Notes under the pieces: model-generated
What the model was told of the DNA's origin: nothing
What the model saw: the letters and a program-made list of their open reading frames with translations, nothing else
Database searches by the model: none
Translations under genes and position numbers: made by a program
Shown: piece after piece, positions 55,449 through 64,000 of the stretch
How positions within the stretch are numbered: position 1 is the stretch's first letter
How the letters are laid out: every line of letters starts with the position of its first letter
Assembly: GCF_030435705.1 (NCBI RefSeq)
Contig: NZ_CP129382.1
Location: forward strand, 1,302,001 to 1,366,000
Direction of reading: 5' to 3'
DNA: 64,000 nt
Source of the DNA: Rhizobium sp. SSA_523
GTDB taxonomy: Bacteria; Pseudomonadota; Alphaproteobacteria; Rhizobiales; Rhizobiaceae

Positions 55449-56366
55449 TTAGAGAAAAATCTCCCCTGCCGCGAGCCGCACCGCCTGGCCACCGATACGA
55501 GCACGCGCAATGGCGCCGTCCTTCACATCGATATGAAGGTGGATATAGGAGGGCCGGCCCATTTCCACGCCCTGTTCGACCAGAATCGGATGCAGACCGT
55601 CCGGCAGGCCGTCGAACTGGTGAATGGCGCCCGCAAGGGCGGCCACGGCGCCGCCGGTCGCCGGGTCTTCGGCGATGCCCATATCAGGCGAAAACATTCG
55701 GGCGTGCAGTTTCGCGGCATGGTGCACGCCGCCGCGACAATAGATATAGGCAGAGGCAAGATGCCCCTCGACCAGCGGAGCCGCCTTTTCCCACAATACA
55801 GGATCGAATTCGACGGCCTGGACGGCAGCGAGATTGGTCAGCGGCAGCATGAGGAAGGGAACGCCGGCGCTCCAGATCGCCGGCACGTGATTCTCGAAGC
55901 CGAGATCGCCAAGCTTCACGCCGAGCGCATCCACCAGGCCCTGGCGGTCCAGGTTGAGATCGGTGCGGGTCGGGTTGCGCGGCAGATCGAATTCCGCAAA
56001 GCTTGCACCCTCGCCGGAGAGCCGCACGGCGCAGCGGACCGGCCCGACATTTTCCTCCAGCACCGAAACGACATCGAAATCGGGACGGCTATCGGGATAG
56101 GCCGCCTCGCAAATGGCGATCGCCGCACCCACTGTCGGATGTCCGGCAAAGGGCAATTCCCGCCCGGGCGTAAAAATCCGCAGCCGCGCCGCATGGGCCG
56201 GATTGTCCGCCCGGCGCAGGAAAACCGTTTCCGACAGGTTCATTTCCTTGGCAATGGCCTGCATTGCATCGTCGGACAGAGCGTCCGCCTCGAAAATCAC
56301 CGCAAGCGGATTTCCCGCCAGCCGGGTTTCGGTGAAGACGTCATAAATCGCGTAACGCAGCCCCAA
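55449..56366 (-). CDS. PhzF-family isomerase/epimerase-like protein
   Basis: 305 residues with the diaminopimelate-epimerase-like double fold of PhzF: AGNPLAVIFEADALSDDAMQ, catalytic Glu in MNLSETVFL, RIFTPGRELPFAGHPTVGAA and EDPATGGAVAALAG. Most homologues outside phenazine operons have unknown substrates; no phenazine genes are present. Confidence 0.9.
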   Translation of the reverse strand: MGLRYAIYDVFTETRLAGNPLAVIFEADALSDDAMQAIAKEMNLSETVFLRRADNPAHAARLRIFTPGRELPFAGHPTVGAAIAICEAAYPDSRPDFDVVSVLEENVGPVRCAVRLSGEGASFAEFDLPRNPTRTDLNLDRQGLVDALGVKLGDLGFENHVPAIWSAGVPFLMLPLTNLAAVQAVEFDPVLWEKAAPLVEGHLASAYIYCRGGVHHAAKLHARMFSPDMGIAEDPATGGAVAALAGAIHQFDGLPDGLHPILVEQGVEMGRPSYIHLHIDVKDGAIARARIGGQAVRLAAGEIFL

Positions 56367-56438
56367 ACCAACCTCCTCGAACTGTCTTGGACCGGATCAT
56401 TCCGTGGCCGGACAACCTGCCCGAGACAGACCGCGGCT

Positions 56439-57179
56439 TCAACCCGCCATTCGGCCCTCTCCGCCGAAAAAGAACGGCAGGATCAGCCGCGACAGCGGAT
56501 CGAAGTCCTCCGTCACCTCATCGGGACTGCGCACCGCCCGCACCTCATCGATTTCCGGTTCCAACTCGCGGGCCATATGTGCCGCGACTCGTTCGCAGAT
56601 CTCACTGGCTGTCCAGGGGAAGCGGAAGAAGCGAAAGACGAAGTGTCGCCGCCGAAGTGCAGTGGCGTAGAGAACGGGATCCGCCTCGGCCTGCGCCGTT
56701 GCGAGTCCGGTCTCCTCGAAAAGCTCGCGACTCATGCTGCCTTCCACATCCACGCTGCCATCGGCGCGAAGGTCGGAGGCGTCGAGCGATCCCGCCGCAA
56801 AGCAGATCTTCCCGGCATTGGCCGTATGCGCTGCCATGCGGATGATGATCGCCGCCCCATCGGAGGAAATCGGAACGGCGCTGGCAACCAGGCTGCGTCC
56901 GCTGGACGGCGGTGACTGGCGTCGCCACCACAGGATGGTGGCGAAATCGGTCATCTTCGCCCGCGCCCGCACCACACCCTCTTCAAGCGCGACCTCCTCC
57001 TGCATCAGCACGTCGCCATTGAAGAGCGATGGATTGGCGGCCAGTTCCCGCGCCCAGTTCTCGCCTATGGCCGCACCTTCCCGCACGGAAAACGCGAAGG
57101 GGCCGGGCTCCAGCCGCATCTCGACCCGCTCCACCGCGAGGATTTCGCCATCCGGCGGCCAGTGGTTTATAGTGGACAT
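56439..57179 (-). CDS. Nudix hydrolase family protein
   Basis: 246 residues. The Nudix box core appears as EGSMSRELFEETGLA in the C-terminal half, preceded by CFAAGSLDASD; the N-terminal ~90 residues are a separate domain. Layout resembles NUDT19/RNA-pyrophosphohydrolase-like long Nudix proteins acting on CoA or nucleotide derivatives. GGGAA lies before the ATG at 57179. Substrate unknown. Confidence 0.75.
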   Translation of the reverse strand: MSTINHWPPDGEILAVERVEMRLEPGPFAFSVREGAAIGENWARELAANPSLFNGDVLMQEEVALEEGVVRARAKMTDFATILWWRRQSPPSSGRSLVASAVPISSDGAAIIIRMAAHTANAGKICFAAGSLDASDLRADGSVDVEGSMSRELFEETGLATAQAEADPVLYATALRRRHFVFRFFRFPWTASEICERVAAHMARELEPEIDEVRAVRSPDEVTEDFDPLSRLILPFFFGGEGRMAG

Positions 57180-57343
57180 CTGCTTCCCATCTGCCGCGAC
57201 TTCGAGGCTCCCATGGCACAAATCGAGAATCGGCGGGCATTATAACGTGATCGTCGGTCCCTGAGGTTTTGCCGCTGGCCCTCAAGGGTACTGCGGAGGG
57301 TAAAAGATCGCAAAACCGGTACAGCCGTGTGACGCCTCGATCG

Positions 57344-58450
57344 TCATGCAATCTCCAGCGACACGACGACCGGGCAGTGATCCGAGGCCTTGGGCCGGTC
57401 CCAGCCCGTGCGCGGAAAACGCTCGACCGCCTGATCCGGCGGAAAGACCGTGCGATAGGGTTGCCCCTTGCGGATAATGGCGGGAACGGCGTCGGGATTG
57501 CGGCGGGCCAGACGCGGCGACAGCCAGATATAATCCAGTTGGCACAGATGCTGCTCCTCCGGCCCCCGGGCGTGATAGAGCGTCCACCTGTCCATCAGCG
57601 GGCGGCGACGCACGATGTTTTCGGCAAAACCGTCATGGCTGAAAATGTCGAGCGCGCTGACGGCTTCCTCGACCGGCTCGAACCTGTAGCCGTCAATCCG
57701 GTCGCCAATCACCTTCACGCGTTCCTGATAATCATTCATGTCGCCGCAAATGGCAAAATTTGCCTCTGCAAGGTGCCGTCCGAAGCGCTGCTCGATAATG
57801 TGGCGGACCGCGCGGGCCTCCGCCGTGCGAACCGGCATGGTCGCCAGCCTGCCATCCTTGTCCTCGCGCGATGTCGTCATCGACTTGAAATGCACGGTGT
57901 ACAGCGTCAGAGGCACGCCGCCGATGCGAAGCTCGAGCTCGAGGCAGTCACGCCGGAAGATCCGATCCTGCGGCTGGTTGGTCGCCGCGATCTCCGCAGA
58001 GTAAAGATCGAGATCCTGATAGGTCATGAGGGCATGGCTGCGCACGTCGACGAGTTCGATCGCCGCCCCGTCGCGGGTTTCCTCGCGCATCATCACCGCC
58101 ACATCGATGCCGCGGCTGTCATTGCCCTCCACCAGGACCTTGCGCTTATAGCCCTTGCCGAGCATGCGGTAGAGATAGTTTTCCTCGAAGGCGTTGAGCG
58201 CCGACATGTCGTCGACCTCCTGCAGACACAGGATATCGGCGCCGGTCTCCGCAATCGCCAGCGCTGAAAGCTGGCGGGTATCATCGGTCTCGGAGATCAG
58301 CCGCGCCTGCTCCAGATCCTTGTAGAGCTCCTGATCCTCCACGCCGAACATGCGCACGACCCTGTCCTGCCGCCACTGCTTGCGGAAGCCGGAAAAATCG
58401 AATCGGGCCATCAGGTTTTCGATATTGAACGTCGCAAGGCGAAGGGGCAT
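57344..58450 (-). CDS. Endonuclease/exonuclease/phosphatase family protein
   Basis: 368 residues. EEP-fold motifs in order: LATFNIENLMARF (Asn), ILCLQEVDD (metal-binding Glu), LYTVHFKSM, CGDMNDYQ (catalytic Asp-Asn) and ASDHCPVVV (final Asp-His). No signal peptide is evident. It may act on DNA, phosphoinositide-like or other phosphodiesters; specificity cannot be read. Confidence 0.88.
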   Translation of the reverse strand: MPLRLATFNIENLMARFDFSGFRKQWRQDRVVRMFGVEDQELYKDLEQARLISETDDTRQLSALAIAETGADILCLQEVDDMSALNAFEENYLYRMLGKGYKRKVLVEGNDSRGIDVAVMMREETRDGAAIELVDVRSHALMTYQDLDLYSAEIAATNQPQDRIFRRDCLELELRIGGVPLTLYTVHFKSMTTSREDKDGRLATMPVRTAEARAVRHIIEQRFGRHLAEANFAICGDMNDYQERVKVIGDRIDGYRFEPVEEAVSALDIFSHDGFAENIVRRRPLMDRWTLYHARGPEEQHLCQLDYIWLSPRLARRNPDAVPAIIRKGQPYRTVFPPDQAVERFPRTGWDRPKASDHCPVVVSLEIA

Positions 58451-58516
58451 GGCAGGTTATGAATCCGGTGGGATGGTCAACATAGCGCCTTCGCCGCTCT
58501 CTACAACCGCCCCGCC

Positions 58517-59560
58517 CTACAAGCGCCAGGCGGAGCGGATCACCACGCGCACCCTGTCGCCCTGCCGCAACGGCCGGCGGCTGAAGGCCCGCAGGCGCTG
58601 ACCGTCGGAGAGCCGGAGCTTCAGCGCATGCCGCTCCCCTTCGAAGATGGCGGATTCGACCTGCGCATCCAGCCCCTCGTCCGAAATGACGACATCCTGC
58701 GGGCGCACCAGCACATCGGCCAGAAGATCGAGCGCATTGGCCGATCCGGCCGCGCCTCGGTCGAACCGCTCGCGCAGCAGGGACCAGTCCGCCAACCGCT
58801 GGTCGGTCTGCGGCCAGGCGAGCGAGAGAATGGCACCCTGGCCGATCAGCGCGCCGACCGTGCGGCCATTGGGGCGCTGATAGATCTCCTCCGGCGCTGC
58901 CATCTGCAAGAGCCGACCTTCGGCCATGACCGCGACATCGGTCGACAGCGCCATGGCCTCGGCCTGATCATGCGTCACATAGATCATCGTGGCGCCGGAG
59001 CGGGCGTGGAAGTCGCGGAAGGTTTCCTCCATCTCCTGGCGCAGATGGCGGTCGAGATTGGCAAGCGGCTCATCGAGCAGCACCACGCTCGGCTCCGTCA
59101 CCAGGCAGCGCGCCAATGCCACGCGCTGCCGCTGGCCGCCGGAAAGCTCCGCCGGGCGGCGATCGGCATAGGCCTCCAGCCGGACAGCCGACAGCGCTTC
59201 CGCAGTCCGGCGGTCCCGCTCGGCGCGGCCAAGGCCACGCACCTTCAGCGGATAGCCGACATTTTCCGCCACCGACATATGCGGCCAGAGCGCGTAGGAT
59301 TGGAAAACCATGGCCATATTGCGCTTTTCCGGCGCAACCATGCCGTTGACATCCGCCAGCCGCCATTCACCCAGATAGATTTCGCCGCCGGTCGGGCGCT
59401 CGAACCCGGCAATCATGCGCAGAACCGTCGTCTTGCCGCAGCCGGAGGGACCGAGCAGCGCCAGAAAACCGCCCTCGCGGATCGTCATAGACACGCCGTC
59501 GACAGCCGGCCGGCCGGTGTGGAAATCCTTGGACAGGTGGTTCAGCATCAACTGCGCCAA
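58517..59560 (-). CDS. ABC transporter ATPase, FbpC/PotA class
   Basis: 347 residues. Walker A GPSGCGKTTVL, signature LSGGQRQRVALARCL, Walker B VVLLDEPLANLD, switch His in YVTHDQAEA, then a C-terminal TOBE-like domain. Starts with TTG at 59560, supported by AAGGAG seven bases upstream; an ATG at 59548 overlaps the permease stop. With the next two genes it forms an importer operon (binding protein, fused permease, ATPase). Confidence 0.9.
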   Translation of the reverse strand: MAQLMLNHLSKDFHTGRPAVDGVSMTIREGGFLALLGPSGCGKTTVLRMIAGFERPTGGEIYLGEWRLADVNGMVAPEKRNMAMVFQSYALWPHMSVAENVGYPLKVRGLGRAERDRRTAEALSAVRLEAYADRRPAELSGGQRQRVALARCLVTEPSVVLLDEPLANLDRHLRQEMEETFRDFHARSGATMIYVTHDQAEAMALSTDVAVMAEGRLLQMAAPEEIYQRPNGRTVGALIGQGAILSLAWPQTDQRLADWSLLRERFDRGAAGSANALDLLADVLVRPQDVVISDEGLDAQVESAIFEGERHALKLRLSDGQRLRAFSRRPLRQGDRVRVVIRSAWRL

Positions 59561-61272
59561 GGCACCACTCCTTTCGGCAAGCGGCTTGCCATCAGTTCCA
59601 GCAAAACCATCATCACGAGAACCATCAGCACGACGAGCACCGACAGCGCCGAGGCCAGGTTGAAACTGCCGCTATCGTCGAGATTGTAGATGACCACGCC
59701 AAGCGTCTGCGTCCCCGCCGACCAGAGCAATGCCGAAACCGTCAACTCATTGCAGGCGATGAGGAAAACGAGGATGACCGCCGCGCCGGCGGCCGGCGCG
59801 ATCAACGGCGCCAGAATATCGCGCATCCGACGGCCAAACCCCGCACCTGCGAGCCTTGCCGCCTCTTCCAGCGACGGATCCAGCTGGCGGAAGGCGCTGA
59901 CAAGCGGGCGCAGGCTCACCGCGAGGAAACTCGAGCAATAGGCAAACAGGATGATCCAGATCGTGCCATAGATGGAGACGCCGAGAAGCGGCAAAGGCGC
60001 GGCAAAGAGGAGAATGCAGGCAACCGCCAGAACAATGCCGGGCAGCGCATAGGGTATGTCGGCCAGCGCATTGATCAGCGCTGCAAGCCGCGGTCCGCTG
60101 CGCGACACCGCATAGGCCATCACCACCGTGACCAGCAGCAGGCCAAAGGCCGTGGCCAGCGACAGGCCGATGGAATTGCTGAAGGCCGTGCGCGTGATCG
60201 ACTGGCGCAGCAGAACCTCTTCATAGGCGTAGAGGGTCGCGGTCTGCAGGGTCAGGGGCACGCCATAGGCCGGCGCGAGCGAGGAGGATACCAGCGCCGC
60301 GAAAGGCAGGAGGAGGATCAGAAACAGCACCAGCCACAGGAGGGCCTCCGAGAAAACCCGCCAGCCCATCAGCTGAAACACCGCCGAACGCCCGGACAGG
60401 CCGATAATGCGGTAATCCCTGCCGCGCAGCAGGCGTTCCTCGACTGTCAGACCGGCCAAAGACAGGAGCGCGATGAGGCCGGAAAGCAGGGAAATATCGG
60501 CGAAGGTGCTGGGGCCGAAACTGGCGAATTTCGCATAGATCAGCGTCGGCAGCGTATAGATGGATGCCGGAATGCCGAGGATGGCGGGAATGCCGAAATT
60601 GCCGACATTGGAGACGAAGGCCATGGCCGCCCCGGCAGCAAAGCCCGGCAGGGCGAGCGGCAGAATGATATCGCGCAGCACCTGCAGGGCCGAGGCGCCG
60701 GACAGGCGGGCCGCCTCCACGCCGTCCCGCGGCAGCGCCAGAAGGCCGGCGCGCAGCGCAAGATAGACGAGCGGTGCATTCTGCACGCCGAGCAGAAGGG
60801 CAATTCCGCCGATGGAATACAGCGGCTGCGGGCTGCCGAGCGGCGGCGCCAGTCCTAGCGCCTTCAGCAGCGTGCTGGACGGGCCTGTCAGGCCCAGCCA
60901 GGCAAGCGCGGTGACCTGCGGCGGAATCATCATCGGCAGCATGAACAGGAAACCGATCGCCGTTTTCAGCCGGATGTCGAAGAGCGTCAGCAGCAGGGCG
61001 AAGCTCCCGCCAATCGCGACGGAGACGAGCATTCCGAGGAAAGAGGTCGTCAGTGTGTGCCAGAGCGCCGTCCAGAGCGCCGGATCGCCAAGCAATCCGT
61101 CGCCGCCGCCGCTGGCCAGGGAGAGGAGACCAGTGACGGCGAGCCGGCCGAGCGGCAGAATGCTGAGCAGGAGCAGAATGGCGAAGACAAAGGGAAACAG
61201 CCAGCGCGGCTGGCTGCTTCCCGGGTCTGGAGCATGGCGTGGGCGGGCGACCTTTGGCGAAGCGCTGTTCAT
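59548..61272 (-). CDS. ABC transporter permease, FbpB class
   Basis: About 574 residues with roughly twelve membrane helices and two permease units, each with its own ATPase-contact loop (EAARLSGASALQVLRDIILP in the first, EAARLAGAGFGRRMRDILAP in the second). This duplicated layout is typical of ferric iron (FbpB/SfuB) and 2-aminoethylphosphonate permeases. Starts at 61272, 61287 or 61302 are possible; none has a good ribosome binding site. Confidence 0.88.
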   Translation of the reverse strand: MNSASPKVARPRHAPDPGSSQPRWLFPFVFAILLLLSILPLGRLAVTGLLSLASGGGDGLLGDPALWTALWHTLTTSFLGMLVSVAIGGSFALLLTLFDIRLKTAIGFLFMLPMMIPPQVTALAWLGLTGPSSTLLKALGLAPPLGSPQPLYSIGGIALLLGVQNAPLVYLALRAGLLALPRDGVEAARLSGASALQVLRDIILPLALPGFAAGAAMAFVSNVGNFGIPAILGIPASIYTLPTLIYAKFASFGPSTFADISLLSGLIALLSLAGLTVEERLLRGRDYRIIGLSGRSAVFQLMGWRVFSEALLWLVLFLILLLPFAALVSSSLAPAYGVPLTLQTATLYAYEEVLLRQSITRTAFSNSIGLSLATAFGLLLVTVVMAYAVSRSGPRLAALINALADIPYALPGIVLAVACILLFAAPLPLLGVSIYGTIWIILFAYCSSFLAVSLRPLVSAFRQLDPSLEEAARLAGAGFGRRMRDILAPLIAPAAGAAVILVFLIACNELTVSALLWSAGTQTLGVVIYNLDDSGSFNLASALSVLVVLMVLVMMVLLELMASRLPKGVVPWRS

Positions 61273-61372
61273 GCTGTGTCTACGCATGCCGTTTCCGCAC
61301 ATGGCAGCATGGTTCTGCGTGACATGGGAGGAGGCACGCGTTCATCAGGGCACGCTTGAGGTCCAATGACAA

Positions 61373-62356
61373 TCAGCCCTTGCCGCCAAAGATGTCGCTG
61401 AAGGTCTTCAGGTCCTGCTCGCTGTTCTTCAAGGCCTCGGCGGCACTGAAGGGCATCAGCTTGATCGACTGGCGGCCGGGAAAGCCCTCCGGAACCGGCA
61501 TGCCGTTGCGCGCCGGAATGTAGCCGAGCTTCAGGAAGCCCTCCTGCCCTTTTTCGGAGAGCACGTAATCGACGAATTTCTTCGCCGCATCCGCATGCTG
61601 CGTGCCGGCCAGGATGGCGACCGGTTCCGTCACGGCGGACACGCCCTCCGTCGGGAAGACGAATTCGATGGGCGCACCCTTGGCCTTTTCGCGGATCGGC
61701 ATGTAGTCGACCACGACCCCATAGGCCTTCTCGCCGGAGGCGACCGATTTGAGAACGGCGCCATTGCCGCCGGAAGCGGTCGCACCATTCTCCTTCAGGG
61801 CCCGATAATAATCCCAGCCGAGGGCCGGATTGCCGCTCAGCGTCTGGGCGTGAATGAGTGCCGCACCCGAGGTGAGCGGGCTCGGCATGGTGACGAGGCC
61901 CTTGGCTTCCGGCTTGGCAAGGTCCTTCCAGCTCGTCGGTTTCATCGACGCCTGGGTATTGTACATGATGCCGGTGGTGATGAGCTTGGTGGAGTAATAA
62001 TAGCCTTCCGCATCGAAAAGCGAGGCCTCGTAAGCCTTGGCTTCCGGCGAGACATAGGCCATCAGGCGCTTGTCCTGCTTCAGCCGCTCGAGCGTCACCG
62101 TGTCGGCGATCAGCAGAACATCGGCGGCCGGCTTGCCAGCCTCGATCTCGGCCATCAGCTTGGCCATGATCTTGGTGGTGCCGTCGCGCACCCATTCGAC
62201 ATCGATGCCCGGATTGGCAGCCTTGAAACCATCGACAGTGGCCTGCGCGTCTTCATTCGGCTGGCTCGTATAGATGACGAGATCAGCAGCCTGAGCCGAC
62301 CCGGCAAAGGCGCCGAGCGCAGCAAGAGCAGTCAGTGCGGAACGTAGGATCTTCAT
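61373..62356 (-). CDS. ABC transporter substrate-binding protein, iron/phosphonate class
   Basis: 327 residues with signal peptide (LTALAALGAFAGSAQAA, cleavage after AQA). Mature start DLVIYTSQPNEDAQATVDGF and the middle segment EGYYYSTKLITTGIMYNTQ place it among FbpA-like proteins. I cannot locate the adjacent tyrosine pair that coordinates Fe(III) in classical FbpA with confidence, so 2-aminoethylphosphonate or another small ligand is equally possible. GGAG lies ten bases upstream of the ATG at 62356. First gene of the three-gene importer operon. Confidence 0.87.
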   Translation of the reverse strand: MKILRSALTALAALGAFAGSAQAADLVIYTSQPNEDAQATVDGFKAANPGIDVEWVRDGTTKIMAKLMAEIEAGKPAADVLLIADTVTLERLKQDKRLMAYVSPEAKAYEASLFDAEGYYYSTKLITTGIMYNTQASMKPTSWKDLAKPEAKGLVTMPSPLTSGAALIHAQTLSGNPALGWDYYRALKENGATASGGNGAVLKSVASGEKAYGVVVDYMPIREKAKGAPIEFVFPTEGVSAVTEPVAILAGTQHADAAKKFVDYVLSEKGQEGFLKLGYIPARNGMPVPEGFPGRQSIKLMPFSAAEALKNSEQDLKTFSDIFGGKG

Positions 62357-62439
62357 CGGGGGCCATCTCCTCTGGATAATCATCCCGCTAAACCATGTCT
62401 GGCTAACAGATATGTGACAGAATCGTCGGGAGACCACAA

Positions 62440-62472
62440 CAAAGCGAAAGAGCCCCGCACATTCGCGCGGGA
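62440..62472 (-). terminator. Terminator after the aminotransferase gene
   Basis: On the minus strand CCCGC and GCGGG pair around an eight-base loop and are followed by GCTCTTTCGCTTTG, about 50 bases beyond the aminotransferase stop. It separates that gene from the ABC importer operon. Confidence 0.6.
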
Positions 62473-62523
62473 CCCTCTATCGTTACGCGTCTGCCGTTCA
62501 AGGGTCAGGAAGCCATGGCGGCG

Positions 62524-63750
62524 TCAGGCCGCCTGGGCGGCCGCATTGCGCACCAGCCGGCCGAGACGCTGGATGCCCTCTTCAATCATCGCCTCATTGG
62601 CGCAGGAGAAGGACAGACGCAGCGTATTGGCACCGGAGCGATCGGCAAAGAAGGCCTGGCCCGGCACGAAGGCGACCTTTTCCGTCTCGATCGAGCGGGC
62701 AAGCAGCTGCGCGCCGTCGAAACCGGGCGGCAGCGTGACCCAGACGAACATGCCGCCCTCCGGCTTGGTCCAGCTGGTGCCCGGCGGCATATATTTCGCC
62801 AGGGCCGAGAGCATGGCATCGCGCCTGGCGCTGTAGGCGGCCTTCACCTTCGCCACCTGCTCGCCGAAGATCCGCTCGGCCACATTGGCAATGGCGATCT
62901 GGTTGATCGTCGAGGAATGCAGATCGGCCGCCTGCTTCATCAGCACGAGCTTACGGATGACGGGCATGTTGGCGACAACGAAGCCGACGCGCAGGCCCGG
63001 CGCCAAGGTTTTGGAGAAACTGCCAGAATAGATGGTGCGGGTGTTCTCGATACCGCCTTTGCGGGCGATCTCGATCGCCAGGATCGGCGGGATGGGATCG
63101 CCGTCATAGCGCAGGGACTGATAGGCCGCATCCTCGATCACCGCGATATCCAGTTCGTCGGCCAGATCGAGCAGCTTCTCGCGCCCTTCGCGATCCACCG
63201 TCTCGCCGGTCGGATTGGAGAAATCGGCGGACAGATAGGCGAATTTCACCGCGCCGCCCTGTTTGGCCGCCGTCTCGCGATAGGCCTCCGGCGTCCGGTT
63301 GCCATTCAGCGTCAGCTGATCATAGCTCGGCTCATAGGCGTTGAAGGCCTGGAGCGCGCCGAGATAGGTCGGCCAGGTAACGAGCGCCGTATCGTTGGGC
63401 GACAGGAAGAGCTTGCCGAGATAATCCAGCGCCTGCTGCGAGCCGGAGGTGATGAAGACATTGTCGACGCTGCAGGGAATGCCGAGCTTGGCCATTTCCA
63501 GCACCAGCCATTCGCGCAGCGGCTTGTAGCCTTCGCTGACGGAATATTGCAGAGCCGCATTGACCTGCGGGCTCGAAAAAATCTCCGCATAGGCATCCTT
63601 GAAGGCCGAATCCGGAAACAGCGCCGGATCCGGAATCCCTCCTGCAAAGGAGATGATGTCGGGCCGCTCCAGAAGCTTCAGCAGTTCGCGAATTTCAGAC
63701 GCGCGCATGCGGGAGGAGCGAGTCGCAAAAATATGATCCCAATCGAGCAC
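62524..63750 (-). CDS. PLP-dependent aminotransferase (class I, 2-aminoadipate/LysN-like)
   Basis: 408 residues, fold type I. Cofactor motifs: FITSGSQQALDYL, FSNPTGETVD, IEDAAYQSLRYDG and the Schiff-base lysine in YSGSFSKTLAPGLRVGF. The start FAGGIPDPALFPDSAF is typical of the 2-aminoadipate/aromatic aminotransferase group related to MocR C-terminal domains. Substrate not determinable. Transcription runs towards the importer operon but a terminator intervenes. Confidence 0.9.
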   Translation of the reverse strand: MLDWDHIFATRSSRMRASEIRELLKLLERPDIISFAGGIPDPALFPDSAFKDAYAEIFSSPQVNAALQYSVSEGYKPLREWLVLEMAKLGIPCSVDNVFITSGSQQALDYLGKLFLSPNDTALVTWPTYLGALQAFNAYEPSYDQLTLNGNRTPEAYRETAAKQGGAVKFAYLSADFSNPTGETVDREGREKLLDLADELDIAVIEDAAYQSLRYDGDPIPPILAIEIARKGGIENTRTIYSGSFSKTLAPGLRVGFVVANMPVIRKLVLMKQAADLHSSTINQIAIANVAERIFGEQVAKVKAAYSARRDAMLSALAKYMPPGTSWTKPEGGMFVWVTLPPGFDGAQLLARSIETEKVAFVPGQAFFADRSGANTLRLSFSCANEAMIEEGIQRLGRLVRNAAAQAA

Positions 63751-64000
63751 GGATGTTTCCTCTTATTTCAATCTTATGGCGTTTTTCATAGCACAAATTC
63801 CAACAGGTCAGCAATACTGACCTATAGACTTTTTAGGTTTCGCGTCGTCTGCCATTTCGAGGGCGCGCGCGCCGAAACCTTTGGAGAGACATTGACGAAG
63901 AGCCGGATAACGCGCAATGGCAGGAGCTGATTTTCGAAGCCCAACCGGCTGCGTGAGATTGGAACCTGAGCTCTGATCCGATGTCTTGCCCCTTGCGTAT
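63751..64000. other. Right-edge region upstream of the aminotransferase
   Basis: AT-rich patch at about 63770-63840 should hold the aminotransferase promoter. No coding start is evident before the window ends. Confidence 0.4.

Noticed and set aside
61283..61328. Further copy of the CATGTC palindrome before the ABC permease gene
   Set aside because: The ends resemble the repeat (CATGTCAC...GGCATGC), but the middle is too diverged to claim it.

Overview
The window is a continuous chromosomal stretch of a Rhizobiaceae-type alphaproteobacterium (Rhizobium/Agrobacterium/Sinorhizobium relatives). The evidence is high GC, the acpXL-fabZ-fabF2-fabF1-adh-lpxXL block for the very-long-chain fatty acid of rhizobial lipid A, Rhizobiales-restricted small families (DUF982, DUF6074, DUF1127), a Zur-controlled znu locus, an alpha-r14-type small RNA and 45-bp palindromic intergenic repeats. 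I see no prophage, plasmid origin, CRISPR array, rRNA or intact insertion sequence.

Layout. 0-1.6 kb: membrane diguanylate cyclase. 1.6-1.8 kb: three tandem copies of a palindromic repeat between convergent gene ends. 1.8-6.6 kb: zinc regulon (zur, znuB, znuC, divergent znuA, then a COG0523 zinc-chaperone GTPase), with Zur-box-like palindromes before znuA/znuC and before the GTPase. 6.6-11.4 kb: polytopic membrane protein, YghZ-type aldo/keto reductase, gnd, SRPBCC protein. 11.4-17.1 kb: the lipid A C28 acyl-chain operon. 17.2-22.5 kb: nucleoside hydrolase, TSUP permease, cobU/cobP, small proteins, formyltransferase-fold protein. 22.5-30.2 kb: LysR regulator divergent from a DUF1127 gene, GlxA-type AraC regulator, two multi-receiver response regulators (one with GGDEF), dimethylglycine-dehydrogenase-like flavoprotein. 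30.3-38.6 kb: MscS-type channel, stress membrane protein, UPF0303 protein, tRNA-Lys, small proteins, a second diguanylate cyclase. 38.7-47.5 kb: glgE, treS-maltokinase fusion and glgB, one operon turning trehalose into branched alpha-glucan. 47.6-53.3 kb: small stress-type proteins, trigger factor, tRNA-Leu, an anti-Shine-Dalgarno small RNA, two DUF1127 genes and two small secreted paralogues. 53.5-64 kb: flavin oxidoreductase, PhzF, Nudix and EEP-family proteins, an iron/phosphonate-class ABC transporter and an aminotransferase.

Main points for a second look: (1) two adjacent double-receiver proteins in which opposite receivers have lost the phospho-acceptor; (2) the second ketoacyl synthase of the lipid A operon has no active-site cysteine, suggesting a KS/chain-length-factor-like pair; (3) a 12-bp motif shared, with identical spacing to the proposed -10, by the small RNA and a DUF1127 gene, in a window that also carries a VtlR/LsrB-like LysR candidate; (4) a minus-strand terminator at 20.2 kb with no recognised gene feeding it. 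Everything comes from reading the sequence; no database search was run.
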